Shown in pieces: positions 15,549 to 22,296 of a stretch of 22,296 nt of DNA. Where the stretch lies: NCBI GenBank assembly GCA_964392965.1, contig CAYMSA010000026.1:1-22296 (forward strand), written 5' to 3'. Each line of letters opens with the position of its first letter. The stretch's first letter is position 1. The DNA is from CAYMSA01 sp964392965 (GTDB taxonomy: Bacteria > Actinomycetota > Coriobacteriia > Anaerosomatales > Anaerosomataceae). Under the pieces are notes generated by a model, which did no database searches, had not been told where the DNA came from, and saw nothing but the letters and a program-made list of their open reading frames with translations. Made by a program: the position numbers and the translations under genes.

Positions 15549-18239
15549 TTATTCCTCGCGGGCGACTTCGATGGTCCGATACGCCTCTATCGTGTCGCCG
15601 ACCTTGATGTCCTGGAAGTTCTCGATGCCGATACCGCACTCGTAACCGGCCTTCACCGACTTCACGTCGTCTTTGAAGCGACGAAGTGAATGGAGCTTGC
15701 CGTCGTGGACGATGGTCGCATTCCGCACGAGTCGCACTCTGTCGTCCCGTGATATCTCGCCTTCCTGCACGAGGCAACCGGCGATCGTGCCGATCTTCGG
15801 GACCTTGAACAGCTCACGAACCTCGACGTGGGCCGTTGTCAGCTCTTCGATCGTGGGTGACAGCATGCCGACGCGAGCTGCGTTGATCTCCTCGATAGCC
15901 TGGTAGATGACCCGGTACATCCGCATATCGACCTTCTCGCGGTCGCCCAGATCGCGCGCCTCGGGTAGCGGCCGAACGTTGAAGCCGATGATGATCGCAT
16001 CGGAGGCCGAGGCGAGCATGACGTCAGTCTCCGTGATGCCACCCACACCCGAGTGGATGACGTTGATGCGCACCTCGTCCTGCTTCATCTTGTCGAGTGC
16101 GTCCTGGAGTGCTTCGATCGAACCCTGCACGTCTGCCTTCACGACCAGGTTGAGGTCCTTGAGGGCACCTTCCTGGATCCGCGAGAAGAGATCGTCGAGA
16201 CTCACGTGGCGTTGACGCTCGTGCGCGAGCAGTCGCTGACGCAGCGCGCGGTCCTCAGCAAGGTCACGCGCGTCGCGTTCGTCCGCGAAGACGCGGAACT
16301 CATCACCGGCCGACGGCACGCTCGACAAGCCGAGCACCTCAACCGGATCAGCCGGTGCCGCCGACGTGACAGTATTGCCCTTCGGGTCGACAAGAGCGCG
16401 AACGCGACCGTACGTGGTACCCGCCACGATGGTGTCGCCCACGCGCAACGTACCACGCGCCACGAGAACGGTCGCCACCGGACCTCTGCCCTTGTCGAGC
16501 TTCGCCTCCACGACCGAGCCACTCGCCAGAGCGTCCGAGTTGGCCTTGAGCTCGAGCACGTCGGCCTGCAGCAGGATCATCTCGAGAAGGTCCTCGATGC
16601 CGATGCGCTTCTTGGCTGATACGTTCACGAAGATCGTCGAGCCGCCCCATTCCTCAGGCACGATCTCGTGCTCGGTGAGCATCTGACGCACCTGGTCGGG
16701 GTTCGCCCCGTCTTTGTCTATCTTGTTGACCGCGACGATGATCGGTACGCCGGCGGCCTTGGCGTGGTGGATCGCCTCGACGGTCTGCGGCTTGACACCG
16801 TCGTCTGCCGCGACTACCAGGATGGCGATGTCGGTGACCTTGGCGCCACGCGCACGCATCGCAGTGAAGGCCTCGTGACCCGGTGTGTCGATGAACGTGA
16901 TCTGGCGACCGCCCTTGTGGACGACCGATGCGCCGATGTGCTGCGTGATGCCGCCGGCCTCGGTCTCGGCCACGCCGGTCTCCCGGATGGCATCGAGAAG
17001 CGAGGTTTTGCCGTGGTCGACGTGTCCCATGACCGTGACGACCGGTGGCCGAGGCTTCAGGTCTTCCTCACGATCGACGAAGGAGTAGCCCTGCTCCTCC
17101 TCCGGCGAGATGATCTTGACCTCCACGCCGATGTCCTCGGCGACGATCTCCACGGCGTCTGGGCTCATCGGCTGGTTGACGGTATGGGGGTCCCCGAGCA
17201 GCATCAAGCGGCGCACGACGTCACCGGGAGTGACGCCGACCGCCTCGGCGAACTGCGCGACCGTGTAGCCCCGCGGTATCGAGATGGCGCCCGACGGAGC
17301 CTCCACAGCCTTCGTTTCGGCAGAGCGGACCGCAGGACCGGTGCTCTCCCTGCGCCCCGAGGGCTTCTTCGTCTTCTTCTTCTTCTTGTCCGAGGCACTC
17401 TGAACCATCTTCGCTGCCTCGCTTATGATGTTCACTCCCTGCGGCTGCACGGCCTCCGCCTCACGCGCCATGCGGCGATAGCGATCGGCCTCCTCGGCTT
17501 CCAGTGCTGCGGCCTGGCGGGCCAACCGCTCCCGCTCCTCCGCGGCCTTGCGTTCGGCTTCTGAAGCGCGCTCGTTCTCGCTCGCCTCCTGGCGCTTGCG
17601 CTCTGCGGCAGCCTCGCGTGCCGCAACACGTTCAGCGGCCTCAGCTGATGCCGCTGCCTGACGCTCGGCCTCCTCGCGGGCGAGCCGCTCAGTCTCGGAC
17701 TTCAGCGCGGCCTCGAGCTCTGCGCGACGGCGCTTCTCCGGATCCTCGGGGAGCTTCGGCTCCTCGCGAAGCGTCTCTTCGGGTGTCACCACGGGAGCGG
17801 CGGCCGGCGCTGCCTCCTGCGTCTCGGGAGCCGCAGCCTCGACCTCCGCCTCGGCCTCTTCTTCGGCCAGGGCAGCGCGCGACGCAGCGCGAGCTGTCGC
17901 CTCCTGCGCGGCCTTCAGCGCGGCCTCCTCGGCCACCTTGCGGGCGCCGTCCAATGCAGCCAGCTCCGCCTGTGCAGCCTCGCGCCCGGCCCGTTCCTCG
18001 GCGAGACGCGCCTCTTCCTCGGCCTGCGCGCGCAGACGCTCATCCTCCAGGTCGACCTGCCGTTCGGAGATGATCTCGGCCAGATCCTTCCGGATCTTGT
18101 CGACATACGCCTCGACAAGCGTCGAAGCATGGTTCTTCGCTGGAATCTTCAGCCGCGCCAGATGTTCGAGGAGCTCCTTGGAGCTCATGCCGAACTCCTT
18201 GGCGAGTTCATGTACACGCATTGCAGGCATCCGCGTCAC
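15549..18239 (-). CDS. infB: Translation initiation factor IF-2
   Basis: GTPase that brings initiator fMet-tRNA to the 30S subunit and promotes subunit joining. The 896-residue product has an N-terminal IF2N module (VHELAKEFGMSSKELLEHL, ~9-27). A long Ala/Glu/Arg-rich, probably helical linker follows (~55-265), then a lysine run near 285-292 and a second IF2N module (~321-377). The G domain has GHVDHGKT (405-412), GGITQHIGA (429-437), DTPGH (451-455), NKID (505-508) and SAK (541-543). Domains II to IV follow. I place the start at GTG 18239, overlapping the ylxR stop as GTGA, like its neighbours. ATG codons at 18230 and 18221 are possible alternatives and would remove 3 or 6 residues. The five-copy AAG tract is the only notable repeat in the gene. 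Confidence 0.97.
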   Translation of the reverse strand: MTRMPAMRVHELAKEFGMSSKELLEHLARLKIPAKNHASTLVEAYVDKIRKDLAEIISERQVDLEDERLRAQAEEEARLAEERAGREAAQAELAALDGARKVAEEAALKAAQEATARAASRAALAEEEAEAEVEAAAPETQEAAPAAAPVVTPEETLREEPKLPEDPEKRRRAELEAALKSETERLAREEAERQAAASAEAAERVAAREAAAERKRQEASENERASEAERKAAEERERLARQAAALEAEEADRYRRMAREAEAVQPQGVNIISEAAKMVQSASDKKKKKTKKPSGRRESTGPAVRSAETKAVEAPSGAISIPRGYTVAQFAEAVGVTPGDVVRRLMLLGDPHTVNQPMSPDAVEIVAEDIGVEVKIISPEEEQGYSFVDREEDLKPRPPVVTVMGHVDHGKTSLLDAIRETGVAETEAGGITQHIGASVVHKGGRQITFIDTPGHEAFTAMRARGAKVTDIAILVVAADDGVKPQTVEAIHHAKAAGVPIIVAVNKIDKDGANPDQVRQMLTEHEIVPEEWGGSTIFVNVSAKKRIGIEDLLEMILLQADVLELKANSDALASGSVVEAKLDKGRGPVATVLVARGTLRVGDTIVAGTTYGRVRALVDPKGNTVTSAAPADPVEVLGLSSVPSAGDEFRVFADERDARDLAEDRALRQRLLAHERQRHVSLDDLFSRIQEGALKDLNLVVKADVQGSIEALQDALDKMKQDEVRINVIHSGVGGITETDVMLASASDAIIIGFNVRPLPEARDLGDREKVDMRMYRVIYQAIEEINAARVGMLSPTIEELTTAHVEVRELFKVPKIGTIAGCLVQEGEISRDDRVRLVRNATIVHDGKLHSLRRFKDDVKSVKAGYECGIGIENFQDIKVGDTIEAYRTIEVAREE

Positions 18240-18541
18240 CGTCCATATCGCGAGGGGCTCTCAGCGCGTGTGCGCAACGCCTCCTCGAATTCCTTCCGTA
18301 GCCGATCGATGTCGTCCTCGCCGAGTGTCACCCGGAGAGCGGCACCGAGCCGCTTCCTCTCAACCGCCGCTTCGAAGCACGCGCTCTCGGGGCAGACCGA
18401 GGCACCGCGCCCGGGCGCCTTGCCCGAGACGTCCACGTGCGTCTCCCCGTCCGAGTCGCGCACGAAGCGGACGAGGTCCCGCTTGTCGCCTTCGCGACGA
18501 CACGCCACGCACGTCCGGACCGGGGTCTTGCGCGCCGCCAT
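18236..18541 (-). CDS. ylxR: YlxR family RNA-binding protein (RnpM-like)
   Basis: Small DUF448 protein of 101 residues. Hallmarks are PVRTCVACRREGDKRDLVRF near 7-26 and GRGASVCPESAC near 44-55, with paired cysteines and the conserved GRGA. Family members bind RNA; in B. subtilis the protein (also called RnpM) has been linked to RNase P modulation, and it has been described as a regulator in other work. The start is ATG at 18541, four bases after the nusA stop. The longer in-frame extension overlaps nusA and has no family similarity. It sits in the conserved nusA-ylxR-infB arrangement. The L7Ae-like gene (ylxQ/rplGB) that Firmicutes carry after ylxR is absent; ylxR overlaps infB directly. Confidence 0.92.
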   Translation of the reverse strand: MAARKTPVRTCVACRREGDKRDLVRFVRDSDGETHVDVSGKAPGRGASVCPESACFEAAVERKRLGAALRVTLGEDDIDRLRKEFEEALRTRAESPSRYGR

Positions 18542-18545
18542 CACG

Positions 18546-19685
18546 TCAGTCCTGCGCCTCCGCCTCATGGACACCGCAGTAGCGACTGCCGGGGCGCGCC
18601 TGGTTCCTACAGCGCACACCCGTGCTCGTCACGGCGATACACCGCCCGTCGAACTCCTCGTCGAGCATCGAGCCACTCTCGGCCAGACCCGCGCCGCCGG
18701 CGTGTGAGGCCTGCTGGCCCTGGCTCTTTATATCGATGCGCCAGCCCGTGAGCTTGGCGGCGAGACGGGCGTTCTGGCCCTCTTTCCCGATCGCAAGGGA
18801 GAGCTGATCGTCCGGCACGATCACGGTCGCCGTGTGGCGTTCTTCGTCGACGACGACGCGGGCGACCTTGGCGGGCGAAAGCGCATTGCCCACGAAGGTG
18901 GCCGGATCCTCGGACCACGGCACCACGTCGATGCGCTCGCCACGCAGCTCGGCAACGACCATCCGAACGCGACTCCCCTTCGGCCCGACGCATGCGCCGA
19001 CCGGGTCCAGGCCCGGCTCACGTGAGGAGACCGCGACCTTCGAACGCATGCCCGGCTCACGCGCGACGCTCTTGATCTCGACGATGCCGTCGTAGATCTC
19101 GGGCACCTCCAGCTCGAAGAGTCGCTTGATGAGGTTCGGGTGGGTCCGCGAGATCACGATGGAGGGCTCGGTCGACGTCCTGCGGACGTCGATGATGAGC
19201 GCCTTGAGTCTCTGGTTGTGTTCGTAGCGCTCGTTGCCCGGCTGTTCGGCGGCGGGCAACAATGCTTCCACACCCTCACGGATCTTCACGAGCGTGTAGC
19301 GCGAGTCCGACTGCTGCACGGTACCGGTGATGCTGTCACCGATGCGGTCAACGTACTCCTCGAAGATCTGCTGGCGCTCGGCTTCGCGGATCGACTGGGT
19401 GATGACCTGCTTGGCGGCGGTGGCGGCGTAGCGCGATATGTCCGACGGCGTCACGTCGTGCGCCTCGAAGACCGGCTGCTCCTCGGTGCCGCCCGTCGGA
19501 ACGAGCTCGTACACGAAGATTCTGCCGGACTCACGATCGATAGTGACCGAGCAGTCGTTCTCCGTGTCCAGAATGCGCTTGTACGTGACGGCCAGCTGCT
19601 CCTCAAGGCGGCGCAGCATGTCCGATTCGTCGATGTTCTTCTCGCGCGCAAGTTCTCGCAATGCATCCATCAGTTCAGAACTCAC
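18546..19685 (-). CDS. nusA: Transcription termination/antitermination protein NusA with an unusual Cys/His C-terminal tail
   Basis: Binds RNA polymerase and nascent RNA and modulates pausing, intrinsic termination and antitermination. The 379-residue product has the N-terminal polymerase-binding domain (~1-110), an S1 domain (~115-180), KH1 (~200-260, GPKGSRV) and KH2 (~270-330, AIGKEGQNARLAAKL). The start is GTG at 19685, giving MSSELMDALRELAREKNID, a good match to the usual NusA opening; an ATG at 19670 is a weaker alternative. After KH2 there are about 50 extra residues. Their last 33 contain C349, C359, C370 and H373 in a CX9CX10CX2H pattern, resembling a small zinc-binding motif. I do not know this tail in the NusA proteins of E. 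coli or B. subtilis. The gene follows rimP by 7 nt. Confidence 0.97.
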   Translation of the reverse strand: MSSELMDALRELAREKNIDESDMLRRLEEQLAVTYKRILDTENDCSVTIDRESGRIFVYELVPTGGTEEQPVFEAHDVTPSDISRYAATAAKQVITQSIREAERQQIFEEYVDRIGDSITGTVQQSDSRYTLVKIREGVEALLPAAEQPGNERYEHNQRLKALIIDVRRTSTEPSIVISRTHPNLIKRLFELEVPEIYDGIVEIKSVAREPGMRSKVAVSSREPGLDPVGACVGPKGSRVRMVVAELRGERIDVVPWSEDPATFVGNALSPAKVARVVVDEERHTATVIVPDDQLSLAIGKEGQNARLAAKLTGWRIDIKSQGQQASHAGGAGLAESGSMLDEEFDGRCIAVTSTGVRCRNQARPGSRYCGVHEAEAQD

Positions 19686-19692
19686 GGCGCAC

Positions 19693-20172
19693 TCACACCC
19701 TTTCCGAAAGGCCGTCGAAGTCGTACTTCAGCCGTGCACGCTCGATCTTCTCGAACGGCAGGCGGTACACCACCCCGTCGGCGTCGATGACGATCATCTC
19801 TTCCTCGATGCCCTTGAGCACCCCCGTGAACGTCGCCCGGCCCATGATCTTCTCGGCTGTCTTGATCACCGCGGTCCTGCCCGCGAAGCGCTCGAAATCC
19901 GGCCGCTTCCTGAGAATGCGTTCGATGCCGGGCGATGACACCTCGAGCGTGTACACCTCGCGTAGGCGCGTGACCGACTCGAGCGCCTCCGATATCCATT
20001 CATTGGCGGCCGCGATGGTGTCGATATCGATGCCGCCGTCACGATCGAGGTACACCCTCACGACCTGTCCGCGACCTCCTCCCGACACCTCGACGGTCAC
20101 CAGCTCGAGGCCATGCTCATCGACGAGAGGATCGAGAAGACCGATGAGCTCATCGGCGAGCGTGTTGGCCAT
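19693..20172 (-). CDS. rimP: Ribosome maturation factor RimP
   Basis: Needed for efficient 30S subunit assembly, acting with S12 and S5 incorporation. The 159-residue product has the N-terminal alpha/beta domain (EHGLELVTVEVSGGGRGQVV, ~19-38), the block VRVYLDRDGGIDIDTI, and the family signature TLEVSSPGIERIL near 75-87. The C-terminal SH3-like domain spans roughly 90-155. The signature normally reads EVSSPGLDRPL, so the final Pro is replaced by Ile here. I chose the ATG at 20172 because AGGAGG lies 5 nt before it; a longer frame upstream covers the leader, promoter and terminator-like elements. It is the first gene of the operon and directly precedes nusA, the standard bacterial order. Confidence 0.95.
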   Translation of the reverse strand: MANTLADELIGLLDPLVDEHGLELVTVEVSGGGRGQVVRVYLDRDGGIDIDTIAAANEWISEALESVTRLREVYTLEVSSPGIERILRKRPDFERFAGRTAVIKTAEKIMGRATFTGVLKGIEEEMIVIDADGVVYRLPFEKIERARLKYDFDGLSERV

Positions 20173-20191
20173 CACTACCTCCTGCCAGAAC

Positions 20192-20217
20192 AAAAGAAGC
20201 GGGGATAAGCCCACTTC
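20192..20217 (-). terminator. Terminator-like hairpin with U-run in the rimP-nusA leader (possible attenuator)
   Basis: On the minus strand an 8-bp stem (GAAGTGGG/CCCGCTTC, one G-U pair, 6-nt loop) is followed at once by TTTTGTTCTGG. It lies between the promoter at 20245-20273 and the rimP ribosome-binding site, about 20 nt before the start codon. This is the only hairpin in the window followed by a run of four Us. A short stem and interrupted U-tract are what a factor-aided (for example NusA-aided) terminator could look like. Confidence 0.55.
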
Positions 20218-20244
20218 CTGAAGGGACGTTTGTCGTTCTCGCGG

Positions 20245-20273
20245 ATTGTAGCACAGGACCAGGCGAGCTTGAA
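20245..20273 (-). promoter_or_regulatory. Promoter for rimP-nusA-ylxR-infB-rbfA-nrnA-truB-ribF
   Basis: Minus strand TGC-TACAAT (hexamer 20245-20250) is an extended -10 with a 5/6 hexamer. The -35 position at 17-nt spacing is TTCAAG, a partial match. The predicted start near 20238 gives a leader of about 65 nt that contains the terminator-like hairpin. It lies after the proS terminator candidate, so it marks an operon boundary. Confidence 0.6.
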
Positions 20274-20277
20274 ACGC

Positions 20278-20300
20278 TCCGGCCTCGCCTCGCGGCCGGA
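20278..20300 (-). terminator. Hairpin after proS, possible terminator
   Basis: A 7-bp GC-rich stem (TCCGGCC/GGCCGGA) with a 9-nt loop lies about 46 nt after the proS stop and just before the rimP -35 region. The 3' flank is GCGTTTC, only three Us. It may reduce read-through from proS into the rimP operon. Confidence 0.4.
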
Positions 20301-20346
20301 CTGCTAACCTCACCCTGGTGTTAAGTGACAGTGGGGGTGGTGCGGC

Positions 20347-22080
20347 CTAACCCGCGACGCGAAGACGCGCTCGTGCCTCCTCCACCATGGCCACGATCTG
20401 GTCGACTGCGTCTCCCGCGGACACCGACGTGCGTTCACCGGTGGCGCGCTCCTTCACCTCCACCTGTCCGGCGGCCAGGCTCTTCCTGCCAACCACGACC
20501 TGGAACGGCCAACCGATGAGATCGGCATCGGCGAACTTGACGCCCGCCCGCTCGTCACGATCGTCGATCACGACCTCGATCCCCCGGCCTGCGAGGGCGT
20601 TCCACAGCTCCTCGGCGTACGGATAGACGGCATCGTCACCGACGGACAGCGGGACGACGGCCACCTCGGCAGGAGCAACGGAGACGGGCCAGAGGATGCC
20701 CTGCTCATCGTGGTGCTGCTCGACGACCGCCGCAAGCGAACGCGTGACGCCCACGCCGTAGCAACCCATGATGAACGGTCGGTCCACGCCCGACTCGTCC
20801 GTGTACGTCGCGCCCATGGCCGAGGAGTACTTCGTCCCAAGCTGGAAGACCTGCGAGACCTCGATGCCGCGCGCCGCGTGCAGCACACCGCCACACGCCG
20901 GACAGCCATCACCGGGCTCGGCGACGACGAGGTCCTCCCATGCGTCCACAGTGAAGTCACGGCTCGGGCTTGCACCCTGCAGGTGGTAGCCGTCTTCGTT
21001 GCCGCCGACGATCCAGAACTCGACAGCCTGAAGCGAGCGATCGGCGATCACACGGGCACCTTCGGGAACTCCAACCGGCCCGAGAGAGCCCCGGGGGATG
21101 GCGAGGCGCTTGAAGTCCTCGTCTTCCAACAGCGTGAAACCGTCGATGAGCTTCATGGCCTTGAGCTCGTTCAACTCCCGGTCCCCCGGCACACACAGGT
21201 ACACCAGCCGACCATCCGCGTCGAGCGCCGCCATCGTCTTGACGACGTCGCCGAGCGATACGCCGAAGAAGTCCGCGACCTCGGCGATCGTATGCGCCCC
21301 GGGAGTGCTGACCCGCTGGAGCGCCGCAGCCGGTGCTCCTGTGCGTATGGGGATGACCGACTCGGCAGCCTCGACGTTGGCCGCCCAGCCACACTCGCAG
21401 TAGACGAGCGCGGCTTCACCGCTCGCGGCGAGCGCCATGAACTCCGTGGTGGTCGAGCCGCCGATCTGTCCCGAGTCGGCGACGACCCCCCGCCATGCGA
21501 GTCCGAGACGATCGCAGATGCGGCCGTAGGCGCCCGCCATGTCGTCGTAGTGCTCCTGCAGCGACTCCTGTGACGAATGGAACGAGTAGGCGTCCTTCAT
21601 GATGAATTCGCGGCCCCGCAACAGCCCGAATCGCGGCCGTATCTCATCGCGGAACTTCAGGTTGATCTGGTAGAGGGACACCGGCAGGTCACGGTAGGAA
21701 CGCAGCTCGTCCCGGACCGTCGCGGTGATGATCTCCTCGTGTGTGGGACCGAGGCAGAACTCGCGGCCCTGCCGATCCTCCAGGCGTGCGAGCTCCGGAC
21801 CGTAAACATCCCACCGTCCCGACTGCTGCCAGAGTTCGGCAGGCTGGACAAACGGCATGAGCATCTCCTGGCTGCCGATCGCGTCCATCTCCTCACGGAT
21901 GATCTGCTCCACCTTGCGGACGGAGCGATAGCCGAGCGGCAGGAACGTGTAGATGCCCGCGGCAGCCTTACGCATCAGACCCGCGCGCAGCAGTAGTCTG
22001 TGCGACGCGACCTCGGCCTCGACCGGATCTTCCTTGAGCGTGGGCGCGTATACCTCGGACAGTCTCAGGGCCACGGTCAT
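20347..22080 (-). CDS. proS: Prolyl-tRNA synthetase, bacterial type with editing (INS) domain
   Basis: Class II synthetase that charges tRNA-Pro. The 577-residue product is the long bacterial type. Motif 1 is around the segment FLPLGYRSVRKVEQIIREEM (~46-65). LGPTHEEIIT (~110-119) is the proline-binding TxE loop, FRDEIRPRFGLLRGREF is motif 2, and GCYGVGVTRSLAAVVEQ near 439-455 is motif 3. Between motifs 2 and 3 lies the YbaK-like INS domain (~240-385), with VVKTMAAL (K281) and the GSLGPVGVP loop, which removes mischarged alanine. Cysteine pairs occur at CECG (~228) and CPACG (~393). The C-terminal anticodon-binding domain follows. I prefer ATG at 22080, with GAGGAG about 4 nt upstream; the open frame continues 35 codons further but that stretch is spacer sequence. 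No T-box is visible in the ~165-nt spacer. Confidence 0.97.
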   Translation of the reverse strand: MTVALRLSEVYAPTLKEDPVEAEVASHRLLLRAGLMRKAAAGIYTFLPLGYRSVRKVEQIIREEMDAIGSQEMLMPFVQPAELWQQSGRWDVYGPELARLEDRQGREFCLGPTHEEIITATVRDELRSYRDLPVSLYQINLKFRDEIRPRFGLLRGREFIMKDAYSFHSSQESLQEHYDDMAGAYGRICDRLGLAWRGVVADSGQIGGSTTTEFMALAASGEAALVYCECGWAANVEAAESVIPIRTGAPAAALQRVSTPGAHTIAEVADFFGVSLGDVVKTMAALDADGRLVYLCVPGDRELNELKAMKLIDGFTLLEDEDFKRLAIPRGSLGPVGVPEGARVIADRSLQAVEFWIVGGNEDGYHLQGASPSRDFTVDAWEDLVVAEPGDGCPACGGVLHAARGIEVSQVFQLGTKYSSAMGATYTDESGVDRPFIMGCYGVGVTRSLAAVVEQHHDEQGILWPVSVAPAEVAVVPLSVGDDAVYPYAEELWNALAGRGIEVVIDDRDERAGVKFADADLIGWPFQVVVGRKSLAAGQVEVKERATGERTSVSAGDAVDQIVAMVEEARARLRVAG

Positions 22081-22173
22081 GATGCTCCTCAGGTAACGAC
22101 GGCAGGACCCGTGCGGCCGGGCTCGCATGACGTAATGCGGAAGAGAACTCAGGGAGCCTGCGCACACCCGGCC

Positions 22174-22202
22174 AGCATACCCCAACGAACCGGCGGCGCG
22201 AC
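22174..22202 (-). promoter_or_regulatory. Weak candidate promoter before proS
   Basis: Minus strand TATGCT (22174-22179) could be a -10, but the -35 position (GTCGCG at 17-nt spacing) does not match and no TGn precedes it. proS may instead be read through from the upstream gene. Low support. Confidence 0.2.
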
Positions 22203-22246
22203 AGTGCCGGACCGGGCCACACTCGCCTCACGCGGCGCAGACCCAC

Positions 22247-22296
22247 TCAGCGGAGCCGGTCGATCTCTTCGAACAGAGCGTCGACGATCTCGCTCT
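22247..22296 (-). CDS. C-terminal fragment, probably IspG (4-hydroxy-3-methylbut-2-enyl diphosphate synthase)
   Basis: Only 15 residues and a TGA stop are visible, entering from the right edge: SEIVDALFEEIDRLR. The helix-like 'IVDALxxEIxRL' ending fits the end of many IspG proteins, and dxr-rseP-ispG is the usual run of genes before proS in this type of genome. IspG makes HMBDP in the MEP isoprenoid pathway, which would supply precursors for the undecaprenyl carrier used by UppP. The sequence cannot prove this. Another gene, such as rseP, is possible. Confidence 0.45.
   Translation of the reverse strand, partial: SEIVDALFEEIDRLR

Noticed and set aside
22081..22246. T-box leader before proS.
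   Set aside because: The spacer is only about 165 nt, no T-box core sequence or terminator/antiterminator pair is visible, and only weak 4-5 bp stems occur.
1..22296. Mobile element, CRISPR array, defence island, or new multi-gene system.
   Set aside because: No direct-repeat array, transposase, integrase, toxin or unassigned gene cluster is present; all sizeable frames on the coding strand belong to conserved housekeeping families.
1..22296. tRNA or rRNA genes.
   Set aside because: Gaps are at most about 207 nt, and I saw no cloverleaf with a GTTCRA-type T-loop or rRNA signature in them by eye; a dedicated scan was not possible.

Overview
The window is about 22.3 kb of high-GC bacterial chromosome. 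Every gene I can support lies on the minus strand, so transcription runs from high to low coordinates. It is a dense housekeeping region with stop/start overlaps of 4 nt or gaps of 1-7 nt inside operons. There is no sign of phage, transposon, CRISPR or plasmid DNA. GC content, protein style and gene order suggest a deep-branching Actinomycetota (Coriobacteriia-like) lineage with diaminopimelate-type peptidoglycan. The taxonomic call is inference from composition and synteny, not from a marker-gene search.

In transcription order: (1) the last codons of a gene that is probably ispG, then proS. (2) An information-processing operon, rimP-nusA-ylxR-infB-rbfA-nrnA-type DHH phosphoesterase-truB-ribF. 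It starts at an extended -10 promoter and has a terminator-like hairpin with a short U-run in its leader. (3) rpsO-pnp, with its own strong promoter and a perfect 12-bp hairpin between the two genes. (4) An M16 processing peptidase, dapB and a DapG-type aspartokinase. (5) dapA-rnj-uppP-ftsK, then the first codons of a gene that is probably a RodZ-like helix-turn-helix protein.

The genes form two functional blocks. The right half builds and matures the translation and transcription machinery: ribosome maturation (RimP, RbfA), initiation (IF2), tRNA charging and modification (ProS, TruB), elongation/termination control (NusA) and RNA turnover (PNPase, Nrn-like enzyme). The left half combines lysine/DAP synthesis (aspartokinase, DapA, DapB), lipid-carrier recycling (UppP), mRNA processing (RNase J) and chromosome segregation at division (FtsK, RodZ-like). 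The order closely resembles the Bacillus subtilis proS...rimP-nusA-ylxR-infB-rbfA-truB-ribF-rpsO-pnp...mlpA...dapG-dapA-rnjB...spoIIIE...rodZ region, although the organism does not look like a Firmicute.

I found no convincing new multi-gene system. The points most worth a second look are a possible NusA-responsive attenuator in the rimP-nusA leader, a Cys/His (zinc-finger-like) C-terminal extension on NusA, and the long-range conserved gene order.
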